In this document: piece by piece, positions 23,566 to 35,381 of the stretch
Numbering within the stretch: the first letter of the stretch is position 1
How the letters are laid out: each line of letters begins with the position of its first letter
Source of the DNA: Corinectria fuckeliana
Lineage: Eukaryota > Ascomycota > Sordariomycetes > Hypocreales > Nectriaceae
Assembly: GCA_019137255.1 (NCBI GenBank)
Contig: WPDH01000087.1
Span: 124,001-188,000, forward strand
Length of the DNA stretch: 64,000 nt
Reading direction: 5' to 3'
Program-made: the position numbers and the translations under genes
Notes under the pieces: model-generated
The model's input: only the letters and a program-made list of their open reading frames with translations
Told to the model about the DNA's origin: nothing
Databases searched by the model: none

Positions 23566-25248
23566 GCCTGTTACGATGTCGTGCAGTTTACAAGCGAGTA
23601 TGCAGACAAATCGAAAGAATGTTTCTGAATGAATTACGACATGTTGGTGAATGTACTTCCTACTTCACAGTCTAGTTTGGGTGAAAAGAAACCGGGGTGC
23701 ACAGGTATGCACAATTCCACGAGCCACGTCAGCTGGGACTTGAACCAAACAGGCAATCCGAGGTTGAAGGGTGCACAACGTCACAACTCCCAAGCTTGAG
23801 CTGGTAATAGTGCAAGCCACCGCTGAACGGCGCGGTTTCACTTCCAAGGTCGATGCCGGTATCCGTATCAAACGGCCAACAATCGGGTCTGCCGGATTCT
23901 GACGACCAACATCTTTTCAGATGAAGACGCAAATCGGAGCCCATTGCTAAACGCTTGAACGGACATTCATTCATTCATCCATTGATCTCTCGTCTCCACT
24001 TGACAAGGGCGAAGCCGAAACCCGACCACGCCCTACCTTCCAACCCTGCTTTTCGTGATGCAAGGAGATCCCAGCTGCTGACTGTAAACGTCAAAGCGCG
24101 CCGTAGGACCGGACCTGCATTGACATCCACTGTTTTAAGGTTGTACATTCGTACGGCCATGTGGATGGCACAATACGACAATTGGGCTCGATGCCGTATC
24201 TATGTATCCTCGCGTCGGAAGTGCATGAGTCAGGGAGACGAGTCGTGCGTGCTTTTGTCATTTGTTGACTTCCAGCTCAGCCCCAACCCACAGGGCGAGC
24301 TGTTTCGAGGAGCATTCTGTCGCAGCGGTGTGGAGGCCTTCCACAGGCGATGGCCGAGAAGCAATACGGAACGAAGACAATCTCACCTGCGGCAGTGGAT
24401 GTCCATGTGGGATTTTGGTGATTTCGGATGGCGCGTTGATTCCTTGCTCGGGACCTGATGCTTGCATGACGTTGACCATGGACCAAGAGCTGGCCTTGGA
24501 ATTGATATTTGAGTGGTGATGGAGCCGCCAGCTGGCATGACGGTGGATACAAGCTGGGGAGAGTACGAGGTACATACGAAGGGCCAGTGGAAAGGAGAAG
24601 CTGGAAGCCAAGGCGGCCGGCAAGGATGGGCCGTAGAAAGCAAAGACACCCTCATTCCAGGGCATCAGACGACATTGTGATTGATTGTTTATCGGCGATC
24701 AGGGCAAATTAAGGTCTAGATTAGGCTTAGTGGAGTGCTAAATACGAGGCAGGGGAGACTGGGGAGAGCCGTCTCCGCCATTGGCCCCAGCTGCCCCAGC
24801 TGCCCCGGTTTTCTATTCTGGGACTGGGGTGAGAGCCAATCCCAATCATTCCAGCGGCCTTGAGAGTCCACTCTCGCTAGCGCTTTCCCCTGCCAAGAGC
24901 TAGCCTACCCAATCCGCGACGGCCAACGATTGTTATGCTCGCACGTGACGCATCACGCCGCCGCAGGTTGATTTCCCTAATTTTACCGCGTTCCGTATCA
25001 TTCAGTCTTCTCTTCCGTCCTTACTTTAACCATTCGACACTCACTTTTCCTTCCCATTGCTCTTTTTGGGGACCGACATTCTTTTTACCGTCATTCTCTT
25101 TTGCCCACGGGCTATTTCTTACATCCCCTTTGCTAAAGCATCACGTTCTTTAATCTTTGCTCGACTCGGTACGACGTGAACTTCCACCCGTGCGACGCCA
25201 CTACACAAACATCGATAACCCGACCGATCTCAATTCACAGTAGCCACC
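23566..25248. other. intergenic, promoter and leader of the GH17 gene
   Basis: No gene is supported in 1.7 kb. From about 24960 to 25160 the plus strand is strongly pyrimidine-rich (ttctcttccgtcc and similar), the usual leader of a highly expressed fungal wall gene. An open minus-strand frame at 24258-24665 has no family signs. Confidence 0.6.
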
Positions 25249-26649
25249 ATGCGTGTTTCCGCTACCATCGCTGCTAGCGCCCTCGCTGTGGGCGTCTCGG
25301 CCAAGAACTACCTCGGCTTCAACTCTGGTGCTACCCTGGCCGACCGTTCCGCCAAGTTCAAGGCCGACTTCAAGGCCGAGTTCGAGACGGCTCAGAACCT
25401 CAAGGGTGCCCCCGGCGACTTCAATGCCGTCCGCCTGTACACCAATATCCAGGCCTACTCCGAGACCGACCCCATCGAGGCCTTTGAGGCTGCCATTGAG
25501 ACCGAGACCTCCATCCTGCTCGGAGTCTGGGCCTCCGGTACCGATAACATCGACAAGGAGGTCACTGCCCTGAAGGCGGCCATCTCCAAGTTCGGCAGCG
25601 ACTTCACTGATCTCGTCATTGGTGTCTCCATCGGTAGCGAGGATCTCTACCGCAACTCAAAGACTGGTGTGAAGAACAAGTCCGGTGTTGGTGCCGACCC
25701 CGATGTCCTGGTCAGCTTCATCAAGGACTTCAAGAAGGCGTTTGCCAACACCGCCATCGCCGACATCCCCGTCGGCCACGTCGACACCTGGGATGTCTGG
25801 CCCAACTCCACCAACTCGGCCGTCATCGATGCCGTTGACTTCGTCGGTGTCGACGAGTACCCTTACTACGAGAACGACAAGGGCAACACCATTGACAACG
25901 CTGGTGCGCTCTTCTCAAAGGCTTATGATGCCACCATCGCTGCTGTCAAGGGCAAGCCTGTCTGGGTCACCGAGACCGGATGGCCCTACTCTGGCGAGGA
26001 CTGGGATGAGGCCCACCCCAGCGTCAAGAACGCCCAGCAGTACTGGCAGGATGTTGGTTGCGACCTTCTCTTCAACCAGGTCCCCACCTTCTGGTACAAC
26101 CTCCGCGACTCCAACCCCGACAACTCGATGAAGTTTGCCATCACCGACAAGCTGTCCACCACCCCTCGCTTTGACCTGTCCTGCAAGGAGAAGAAGGAGT
26201 CGACCACCAAGTCAGCCAGCCACACCAAGACTAAGACCAGCTCCAGCTCCAAGGAGACCGAATCCGACTCCGACTCCACCAAGACCAAGTCTTCCGACGC
26301 CTCCGAGTCCACCGACTCCTCCGACTCGACTGAGACCGACACCAAGGTCTCGAAGCCTACTAGTTCTGGTTCTGGCTCTGGCTCCAAGTCCACTGCCACT
26401 GCTACTGGGACTGAGGGTGCCTCTAGCACCCCTACTGGATCTTCCGGCTCTGGCTCCGGCTCCGGCTCCGGCTCTGGTTCTGGTTCCGACTCATCCGAGT
26501 CTGGTTCCGGCTCTGGCTCCGGCTCTGGATCCAGCACCGAGACTACCTCCGCCTCGACTACCCCTAGCACTATTGTCTCTGGTGCCTCCACCCTCAAGAT
26601 GTTCTCCGCCGCCGGCGTGATTGCTCTTGTTGCTGCCTTTGCTCTGTAA
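25249..26649 (+). CDS. eglC: GPI-anchored GH17 endo-beta-1,3-glucanase, EglC-like
   Basis: A single exon of 466 residues, with the start in a good context (agccaccATG). Signal peptide 1-18 ends at VSA. The GH17 barrel covers about 19-310. The acid/base Glu is in VSIGSEDLYR (E131) and the nucleophile in WVTETGWPYSG (E242), both at the family's usual places. FVGVDEYPYYE supports the fold. From about 320 to 440 the protein is a Ser/Thr tract with Ser-Gly repeats, a heavily O-glycosylated stalk. It ends in a GPI-anchor signal: small residues (GAST), then the hydrophobic MFSAAGVIALVAAFAL. The product is expected at the plasma membrane and cell wall, cutting beta-1,3-glucan during wall remodelling. 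Codon use is strongly biased to C/G third positions, as in highly expressed genes. Confidence 0.95.
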   Translation: MRVSATIAASALAVGVSAKNYLGFNSGATLADRSAKFKADFKAEFETAQNLKGAPGDFNAVRLYTNIQAYSETDPIEAFEAAIETETSILLGVWASGTDNIDKEVTALKAAISKFGSDFTDLVIGVSIGSEDLYRNSKTGVKNKSGVGADPDVLVSFIKDFKKAFANTAIADIPVGHVDTWDVWPNSTNSAVIDAVDFVGVDEYPYYENDKGNTIDNAGALFSKAYDATIAAVKGKPVWVTETGWPYSGEDWDEAHPSVKNAQQYWQDVGCDLLFNQVPTFWYNLRDSNPDNSMKFAITDKLSTTPRFDLSCKEKKESTTKSASHTKTKTSSSSKETESDSDSTKTKSSDASESTDSSDSTETDTKVSKPTSSGSGSGSKSTATATGTEGASSTPTGSSGSGSGSGSGSGSGSDSSESGSGSGSGSGSSTETTSASTTPSTIVSGASTLKMFSAAGVIALVAAFAL

Positions 26650-28029
26650 AAAGCCAGAAAGGAACATGGTTGAATAGACCCATTTACGATGTGTCTTAAG
26701 TGTTATCTCGTTCCCGGGATCTGTTTCTTGTATACCGATAGACCAAGGATAGACTTTTAAAGGATGTTGCCATTGATTTTTACTGCCAAGATGAATATCC
26801 TTATTTCCTCCCCGTGTCAATTGCAGCCGAGGACCAAAACAAACGAAGGCGTTTGGAAGTAAGAGCTCATGTGGTACAGAACTTGGACGTGCTGGTCCTA
26901 ATAATGACATGCAGTGACGCGGCTCATCCACCAGCATGCCAGCTTGGCCGATTGCGAGGTTATGTTGCGCACGAGTTGGCTTTTAAACCTTTTTGGCTTG
27001 ACGCCACACCCAAAGTGATGCGCCGCCGTTGCGAACCACGACAGATGGAAGCCTAGTTTATTACGCATATTCGCAAAATTTGACTACCACTTCCCCAAGG
27101 TTGCGCGCTAGGCAGCCAAGGTTCAGACAAAGAGTACATGAGGCTCCTCCACAATAACGTTCATCTCTAGAAACTGCAGGCTTCTGCTGCCATCCTCTGG
27201 TATTGTGCCATCCACTCTAGGGATCACCAATTGTTCCTCTAGTCGAGCCACCTTAGCCGCCCATTGTGGTGGTTCTTCGAGGATGACTCTGCGGAACACC
27301 CGGCTGGTGCTTCGCCGAGCGCGGTAGAAGCGATCCCTAGCCTGAAGTGACGGAGCTATAGATGCTGGGCGAAGGCGAGTTGTGGCAGGGGAGACAGGCG
27401 ACAGGATGGGATGGCGAATGGTACCGAGGGAGGATGAAGGGACTTTGGGTGTGATGCCCCTGGTTGCATGCTCTCTGACGGGCCTTTGGTTTTGGTGCTG
27501 ACAGGTCAGAATGGAGGCCTCACTGCCGGACACAGCAGCCTTGCGCCGCAATGATCAACACATCCAGTGCGTATCACGAATGGCCCACGACGCAGCAGTC
27601 AAGTCAGCCTTGTGAAAGATAGAGCGCTGCGCCACGACCCCCGGTAGCCGTGATGAGCCTAATTGATTGCGCTGGATTTGTCGCTCCTCCATTGGAATCA
27701 GCCCTATTGTCCCTGCGCCCCGGCCTATCGGTGGCGGGCCCGGTGGAACGCCCTAGCTCTTCAGCTCCTTCAGCCGCTTCTGTAGCTCCTTCCATGTGAC
27801 TGGGTGACTGACTTACTGACTGTCAGTGACTGAGTGAGTGAGGTGTCCACTGGATGATAAAGGGCTATGCTGCCCAAGTCTTTACTACAGCGTAACGGTT
27901 CCATCATACCGCCCTCCACCACTCTCACTCTCACTACCTCTTAATACTTATCAATCCTCTCTACATCCTCTCTTCCGCGACGACTCCGACTTCGACTCCT
28001 CTCACCTTACCACCTCACTTCTGCCCACA
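26650..28029. other. intergenic, with a doubtful minus-strand ORF
   Basis: A minus-strand frame at 27551-27123 (about 142 codons, no ATG near its 5' end) has a protein-like end with EEPPQWAAKVARLEEQL, but no recognised family and no clear upstream exon. It could be the 3' part of an unannotated gene or chance. The last 180 bases are the pyrimidine-rich leader of the next gene, with actcact repeats near 27920. Confidence 0.4.
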
Positions 28030-28702
28030 ATGGCCGCCGCCTTTCAACTCCCCCCCGCTCCCCGCCAGATCGGCGTCTTCGACAGCCTCATCGCGCGCCA
28101 GTCCGAGACGCTCATCCTGCGCGAAAAGGTGCTCTCCCTCACCGGCGACAGCTTCGAGATCAAGCTGGCCAACGGCACGCCCATCCTGCGCGTCCAGGGC
28201 AAGGTCATGTCCATCTCGGGCCGCAAGTCGCTCTACGACATGGCCGGCAACCACCTGTTCGACATTGTCAAGGAGCACCTGCACATCCACACCACCTTCG
28301 CCGTCGAGACGCCCCAGGGCCAGAAGATCATGGAGGTCAAGAGCGGTTTCAAGCGTGAGTTTCCCCTTTTTCCCGCAAGGCAAATCTCCACGAGAGGTCC
28401 GACATTGCTAACGCGGCATTCTCTGACCCGCAGTCCTTGGGTCCAAGGCCACCGCCACCCTCACGTCGTCCAACGGCCAGGTCGAGACGCTCACCATGAA
28501 GGGCAACTGGGTCGACTACTCGGCCGAGATCCACGACCAGGCCAGCAACGCCCTGGTCGCCCGCATCGACCGCAAGGTCCTCAGCGGCCGCGACCTCCTG
28601 TTCGGCCAGCAGACGTACGCCCTAACCGTCGCCCCCAACATGGACCTGGCTCTCATGGCCGCCCTGTGCATCTGCATGGACGAGAAGAACAACGAAAAGT
28701 GA
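28030..28702 (+). CDS. LURP-one-related (LOR, tubby-like fold) protein
   Basis: Exons 28030-28354 and 28434-28702 give 197 residues, close to the usual 190-220 for the family. The intron is 79 nt (gtgagt, branch gctaac, acceptor ccgcag). The protein has the LOR/DUF567 sequence rhythm. Early strands include SETLILREKVLSLTGDSFEIK. Next come ILRVQGKVMSISGRKSLYD and IHTTFAVETPQGQKIMEVK. GNWVDYSAEIHDQAS and ARIDRKVLSG follow, and the end is the conserved helix MDLALMAALCICMDE. The fold is the 12-stranded barrel around a helix found in Tubby and phospholipid scramblases. The fungal function is not established; membrane-lipid binding is a family-level inference. The cytosol is likely, as no signal or TM segment is present except the buried helix. 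Confidence 0.9.
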
Positions 28703-30324
28703 GCCGAGTGCCGCGCGCGATTGCGATTGAGCATGGTGTACAAAGGGACGTGGACGAGGAGGAGCGACAGATACCCACCAGTGTAGCAGATGACGAGTCC
28801 TGGTTACGCATTAATTATTTTCATAGTTTTTTTTGGTCTTCGAGAAGGAGGAAGGGGGGATTTTGGACAGACGGCATGACTTCAGCAAAGCTTGGGGCTA
28901 CGAGGACATGGCGCGGTTGGATTCGGACGGTTCCTGGACGGTTCCCTATGAGCGTGAGACCTCACCCAACACCAATCTTTTGCCAGCACTTGGAAAAGGA
29001 CACCACGAAGAGAGTTGGCACAGGCATTCTGCACAGGCAGGAGAGTTTGCAAAGGAGAAGTGGCAGGCGCCTAATTCCTAGCTAGCATAATGCATTAGAC
29101 AAGTCGGGGCCCGAGGTCCTCTTGAGTCCGGTGTCTTTCGAAAGAGATGGAGAAGCAACGCATCCTCTGAACCCGCCTAAAAAAAGCACTCATTGATACT
29201 CCATAGTCATTGCCACGTTCGCTAACACTCCGCCTTGAATTGACGCTCTTGGCACTCCGCCCGCCAAGCGCGACGTTATGATCATTCTCTCAAGCACCCC
29301 CTACCCTCCCCAGCTCCTACGCCTCGGCACCCAGCGCCCGAGACCAGAGTCCTGACTCCAAGGAAACAAGCTTCCTAGCGAAGAATGCTTGTTTTGTATC
29401 CATCGTTAAGCTTAATAAAACGCTTGCTGATAACTCATCATCAGTTTTCCCCAGTCGGCACTGAGTCCCGAGTTTGGGGTGGGTTGCAAGGGTGAGAGAC
29501 ATGCACATGCACCTGTTGTATGCGGATGGTTTGAACATAGCCTCAATAAGGGGTCCACGGGGTTCTAGGCTGTTTACCACCGTGGGGAGGTCTAGACGAG
29601 GTACAGTAGACTCTTGCGAAAGACGGGCAAGTTACGTGCGAGTTCTTGTTACTATACACGCACCCACAATGGACCGGCCAAAGCCCGCTCGCTCGTGAGC
29701 AAGCAAGCACAGAAAAGGGCATCTATCTGCAGCCAAGGACCACAAAACGAGGCTACGCAAGAAAAAGAAAAAGAGCAGCCCTCGGAAACACAAGAGGCAG
29801 CAACGCCAAGCCGAATGGGCAAGCCCGTGAAAGAGCAGATCGGCACAAAACAGCCGCCGCAAGTGAGACCAAGAGTGCCCAGAGTCCCAGACGTCTTGGC
29901 TCCGTGCCGATAAGCGAAAGCCGACGGAACGCCAAGATGACGACCGGGGGGGGGGAAGTAACGGGTATGGCGTGAGGGCCAAGCCGCTGGGAAGGGCTTC
30001 CAATGCACATCCGCCCGCCAAGCTTGACATGTGTTGTCAATGGAACCTCTTTCTTTTCAGTCGACAGAGTCACAAAGCTTGCTTGCCAAGACGCCGTCCT
30101 AACTAGCAACGAGCACGCCTTCGAGCATCATCGAGCACATGAGGGGGAAGAAATAAGGGAAAGAAAATGTTGTTCAAATGCCTAATGACGGAATAGTCCT
30201 AAATTGCCCCATGCACCGGCCCTGCCAGCCCTTGCTCTCTACCAGCTCAAATCTCGATTGGATATCAAACGTGTCGTACGCGCGCGTGTAGTGGTCGTTG
30301 CTTCATCGGACAAGGACGGACAGC
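28703..30324. other. intergenic between convergent genes
   Basis: 3' ends of the LOR and WW genes and about 1 kb of sequence with no supported gene. Confidence 0.6.
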
Positions 30325-31448
30325 CTAGTCCTCGTAGACTTCCTCGTACGTCTCCTCGTACTCCTCGCGGGCCTCCTCGACGTCGCTCTGGCTGGCGTCC
30401 GAGTCAGCCAGGGCCTCCTCGTACTCCTCGCGGGCTTCCTGGACGTCCTCGCGATCGCTCGACGACACCGAGTCGCCGTCGGCGTCGGTGGGGGGCAGCA
30501 CGGCAGGGGGCCCGTCGTCCTGGGCGTAGGGGTCGCTGTACTGCTGAGCCGGGGGCGCCGAGCTGTAGCCGCCGTAGTCGGCGGCCGGGGCAGGGGCGGG
30601 TGCAGGAGCTGCATGGTGCTCGTCATCGCTGCTGTCGTTGAGGGCGTCGGCGACGAGGGCTCCGCCGACGGCCCCGACGACGAGTCCGCCAGCAGCACCC
30701 ATCATCATATTCTTCTTGTCGCTGCTCTTGTTCTTGTACTCGCCGCGCTCGCCGGTTTGGTCGTAGCCCTGACTGTTATCCTGTCCGTAACCGCCCTGGC
30801 CGTAGCCTTGGTTCTGGCCGTAGCCTTGGTTCTGGCTGTAGCCCTGGTCTTGGCCGTATCCGCGGGTGTCGTGTCCGCCGCCGTACTCACCGCCGTGGCC
30901 AGAGGGAGGGGCTCCGTAGCCCGGGGCGCCTCCATAACCAGGAGCAGGTGATCCGTAGCCAGGAGCAGGAGAGCCCCCGTAGCCAGAGGGGGGTTGGCCG
31001 TAGCCGGGGGCGCCTCCATAGCCGGGGGCCGGGGAGCCGTAGCCACGGGATCCGTCAGAGGGGTACGACTCCATGGGGGGGCGCGAGTCGGCGGGAGGGA
31101 TGGGCGGGGCGCTGTACTGGCGAGGAGCCTGAGGAGCCTCCCACTGGGAGCGGCCGGTGGCTACCTCGACGTAGAACCAGCGCTGGTGCTGCTGGTCGAA
31201 CTGCGCAGTCCAGCCGTCGGGCAGAGGGGGCTTGTCGGAGGGAGGTTGATAGCCCGGCTGGGGAGGAGCGGCGTAGTACTGAGCGGGAGGGGGGCCGCCT
31301 TGCCCGCCTTCAGCGTGATAGCCGTAGCCACGCTGACCTGGGAGGAGAGGGGATGTCAGTTGCAAGAGTAAAGGACCGAGACATCACAGGATATCACAGA
31401 AACTACAATAACCCAGAGAGGGAAGAACAGTAGTCACACAGAGAGGGA

Positions 31449-31517
<69 letters not shown>

Positions 31518-31631
31518 TCAAGACTAACCGTCGCCGGACTGGGGAGGCGCGGAAGAAGACTCCTTCTTGTCCTTGTCGCCGCCGATGCCCAGGCTATCGA
31601 GCTGGTCGGTCAACTTCTTGAAGAACGACAT
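30325..31631 (-). CDS. WW-domain protein with Gly/Tyr/Pro/Gln-rich low-complexity region
   Basis: Exons 31631-31529 and 31337-30325 give 371 residues. The first exon codes MSFFKKLTDQLDSLGIGG, an amphipathic start shared by many small fungal WW/glycine-zipper proteins. The WW domain is at about residues 62-92: LPDGWTAQFD, then RWFYVEVATGRSQWEAP with both Trp and the Pro. The His that usually helps PPxY binding is Glu here. Residues about 110-235 are a prion-like tract of GYG, PGYGG and GYGQNQ repeats. A glycine zipper follows (GAAGGLVVGAVGGALVADAL, about 245-265), which may insert in or associate with membranes, then a strongly acidic Glu/Asp/Tyr tail. It is transcribed divergently from the metacaspase gene. 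The intron is 191 nt, three times the local norm, because it holds a (GA)n microsatellite. Confidence 0.85.
31441..31514. repeat. (GA)n dinucleotide microsatellite inside an intron
   Basis: About 74 bases of gagaga, almost pure from 31452 on. It lies in the intron of the WW-domain gene, so the pre-mRNA carries a long CU tract starting about 15 bases after the donor. Confidence 0.97.
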
Positions 31632-33207
31632 GGTGATGATGGGGTGGAAGTGGCCGCTGGGTGGAGGACGGTTGCCGATGTTTCTGGAGGGAGGGGCTAG
31701 CTGGAAGGAGGAGTGAAGAGGATGAGAGAAGGATGGGGAGAAGAAGAAAGGGAAGAGAGGGAGATGAGCATGAAGAAATAGGCCTGGACTGAACGGCGGC
31801 CTCCTTCATGTTATGACAGGACGGGAGGACCGGGTGTATGATAGATCGCTGGTGGGCGTCGCACTTGGGGGTGGTTAGGCAGTTTGGCGACAGTGGAGAG
31901 GGTTGGGTACAGCGAATGACAGCAAATGAATAGGGAAGGTGGATGTGTGCGCATCTTGGCCTTTCCAATTGTTTCCTCATCGATTCACATGTAGCCGCCA
32001 TTGTGTCAGTGACGCTTTCGCCATGGTGCTGTATTACTGTCTATCCATGCGTCTCACGGGCCAACCTCCGCATGGGATGCCATGGAGTTGAAAATACGGG
32101 GCGGCCATTCACTCCGGGCGGTGGACCAAACAGGCGGGCCGTTCCGGCGGGCGGTGGACCCTTTTCTGACAGCCCAGCGCTGATTTCATTAATTATCTAA
32201 CAAGTTCGGTCCATGATTGACTTCAGGGTACTTTTTATCCTCAATGGCCTCCAGCTCTCCCCGAGAGCCTTGCGTGGATGAGACTCGGGACTGGCTTGCC
32301 GAGGCATGCGAGGCAAGTCCAGGGAGGCCTCAGCACGAAGTGCTCGATGTGTGATGTGGTGGGGTGCTCCATGGGAACGCCCTCCATCTCTCCGCTCCCT
32401 CCGACTGCATCTGCAACTCACTCTGCGCAGGCCGAAACAAGCCAAGCAGAAAGTACGGTGCGAAGGATTCTCAGCCGTGAAGGCATCGTGGGGGCATCAA
32501 GTATCGAGTACAGTCCAATGGGCACCCGATTGCCTCCTCCACCAGCGCCGGACGTGGCATGGTATCCTCTGGGCGCCAACGTCGCCGGACTGCCTCCGAG
32601 GCGCAGTCTAAGCAAAAGCGCGCAATTTCCGAGCCGCGAGGGCGACCTTTACCCCCAGGGGCTGGGCGGCTTTTGTTGTGCTCGTCCAGAAAGGCTCATT
32701 TCGTGTTACGGATGAGTGTCATGAATGAGGAGTCGCTGGCGTTCCGTTACTGACTGAAGATGAGGGGGAGGGGGAGCTTGCAGCGCCAAGACCGAACCCG
32801 GCCGGGAGGCCGCCCCCCGCACTGTAGCAATAGGTGGCCCGGATGTTCCCAGCCGCTCTCGGGGGACTGGAGGTTCCACTGGTCCACTGAGCGAGCTGGA
32901 GGGGAGGTTGGGTATCCGCTGTAGCTGGGCAACTGGGCACCTACTCTACTGTAGGACCACTCGGGCTGGGCTAGCCCGCTCACTGATCAGCATAGGTTGC
33001 ATGGGCTTCCATCCGTGGACCCCGCTCTCACTCGACGTAATGCAACGCAGCCCCGACAAACCTTCGTGAGACGCGTCGATTACATCCGTCTCGACCTCAC
33101 GTCTAGAACCTGCTGTTTCTTCCCTTCTGCATCCCGCCTCTCTCCAATCTCCCGAATCCACACCGGCCTCTCTCTCCCCCCCCGGCAACAGGGCCCTTCC
33201 AACAACC
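31632..33207. other. shared promoter region of the WW-domain and metacaspase genes
   Basis: 1.6 kb between divergent starts. There are pyrimidine-rich stretches (sense to each gene) at both ends: 31670-31760 for the WW gene and 33100-33200 for the metacaspase. No further gene is supported. Confidence 0.6.
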
Positions 33208-34783
33208 ATGTCCTACTATCCCGGTCAGGGCTACAACGGCTCCCACGGCTCCCACGGCCAGCACGGAGGCGGCGGAGGTGGCGGCAACTACGGAGGCGGC
33301 GGCGGGGGCTACGGAGGTGGTGGTGGTGGCTACGACGGAGGTGGTGGTTACGGAGGCAATGGCGGCGGGGGCGGGTACGGCCACGCTCCTCCTCCCGGCC
33401 CTCCTCCTGGCTACGGTGGTGGTTACGGCGGTGGCTACGGTCCTCCCCAAGGCCCCCCCCCTCCCGGCTACGGTCCTCCGCCTGGTCCTCCTCCTCCTCA
33501 GAACTGGGGCGGCGGCGGCGGACATCAGGGATACAACCAGAACCAATACCACGCGCCCCCGCAAGGTCCTCCTCAAGGCTACGATGCCTACGGCCATCCT
33601 CAACAGCACTCCAACTACGCTGCACACGCCCGATCCGGCCCTCCACCGCCCTCGGCGCCCCAGCAGTTCGGCCACGGCGCCCCCTCCAACTACACCTTCC
33701 AGTACTCCAACTGTACCGGTCGCCGCAAGGCGCTGCTGGTCGGCATCAACTACTTCGGCACGGATGCTGAGCTGCGCGGCTGCATCAACGACGTTCAGAA
33801 CGTTTCGGCCTTCCTCACCGAGCGATATGGCTACAAGCGCGAGGACATGGTCATCCTCACCGACGACCAGTCCAACCCCGTCATGCAGCCGACGAAGGAC
33901 AACATCATCCGTGCTATGGGATGGCTTGTCAAGAACGCCCAGCCCAACGACGCCCTGTTCCTCCACTACTCTGGTGAGTCTGAAGCAGAGGTCCCGTGTG
34001 TGCCCAGCCCCATCTAACCGTACTCGCGACATAGGACACGGCGGGCAAACCGATGATCGGGACGGCGACGAGGAAGACGGCTCTGACGAGTGCATCTACC
34101 CAGTCGACTTCAAGAAGGCCGGCCACCTGGTCGACGACGAGATCCACCACTACGTCGTCAAGCCCCTCCAACAGGGTGTTCGCCTGACGGCCATCTTTGA
34201 CTCGTGCCACTCCGCCACCGTCATGGACCTGCCCTACGTATACTCCACCAAGGGCATCCTGAAGGAGCCCAACTTGGCCAAGGAGGCCGGCCAAGGCCTG
34301 CTGAGTGCCTTCACCTCCTACGCCGCCGGCGACATGGCCGGCGCGGCAGGCTCCATCTTTAGCTTGGCCAAGTCGGCCTTTAGCGGCGATGCTGCCTACG
34401 AGAAGACCAAGGACACGCGAACCTCCCCGGCTGATGTCATCATGTGGTCCGGTAGTAAGGACGACCAGACCTCGTAAGTTGAATCTGGCACTGCCTCGGC
34501 CCATGCAGCCTGTGCTAACCTGTGTCCCTCCAGTGCTGATGCCACCATCAACGCCAAGGCCACGGGCGCCATGTCGTGGGCGTTCATCTCGGCCATCAAG
34601 CAAAACCCCAAGCAGACCTATGTTGAGCTGCTGAACAGCGTCCGCGAGGTTCTGGCGACCAAGTACACCCAGAAGCCTCAGCTCTCATGCAGTCATCCTC
34701 TTGGTCAGTGACGCATCTCAACCACATGCCCTGGCTTTATTTGCTAACCTTTGCTAGATACCAATCTTCTGTTTGTCATGTAG
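33208..34783 (+). CDS. casA: type I metacaspase
   Basis: Exons 33208-33973, 34035-34473, 34534-34703 and 34758-34783 give 466 residues. The prodomain (1 to about 165) is Gly-rich, then Pro/Gln/Tyr-rich, with PPGYG repeats as in fungal type I metacaspases. The caspase-like p20 begins at GRRKALLVGINYFG. The catalytic His is in LHYSGHGG (about H257), split by intron 1, and the catalytic Cys is in IFDSCHSATV (about C313). The DECIYPVDF block between them fits. A small p10-like part has DVIMWSGSKDDQTSAD and ends DTNLLFVM. The enzyme is a Ca2+-dependent, Arg/Lys-specific Cys protease of the cytosol, involved in protein quality control and cell death. The last exon codes only eight residues, but the phase and the conserved end support it. 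Confidence 0.95.
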
Positions 34784-35381
34784 GGATGAACAGTGCGATT
34801 ACATATACTCCAGCTCGGGTATACTCCAGTTCGGGAAGTTACTAAGCTGGCACGAAGGTCATAAATGTGATGATGTTTGATCAAATTTAATAAAACCCCC
34901 ATGAAACAAACAAGACTCCTACACCCCAGAACAATTTGCGTTTTTTACGTCAGATTCCCATTTCGCGTGCTAGTTAACAAAGAACAGGACCGCCAATGTT
35001 ACCACCGCCGAACAACAAAGAAGCAGGGGGGTGGTGGATGTCTTTTCGGCCTTTGAGGATTTCCCACCATTGTCTCAAGCTTGTTCAATCCGTGGTCACT
35101 CTTTGACTTCAATCCATTCTTTCATCGCAGGCACCTCCAAACGAATGTGCTAGGTCGCGCGGAGAGAAAGAAACATCCGTGCCTAATTCGTCGACGAGCG
35201 TCGATGAAAGTCGTGTGTATTTAAGAAAGTAGGATCAGAGAAGAACATCTCGACGATAAACCAGGTTTACCACTTGCCGCTTCGTCCCTTCAGCTCCTCT
35301 CAGCATTATGATCCGGCCTGTCATGTTTTCGCCTTGGGCACCGCGTGCTAAGTTATGCTGCTCTCTCTCTTGTCATGCAGT
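34784..35381. other. intergenic
   Basis: 3' untranslated region of the metacaspase and promoter of the next gene. No gene is supported. Confidence 0.6.

Noticed and set aside
24258..24665. minus-strand ORF of 135 codons in the GH17 upstream region
   Set aside because: It has no domain and no conserved composition, and it overlaps other equally open frames.
33103..34095. 330-codon minus-strand ORF over the metacaspase
   Set aside because: It is the complement of the Gly/Pro-rich prodomain and crosses a real intron. It is low-complexity Val/Arg/Thr only.
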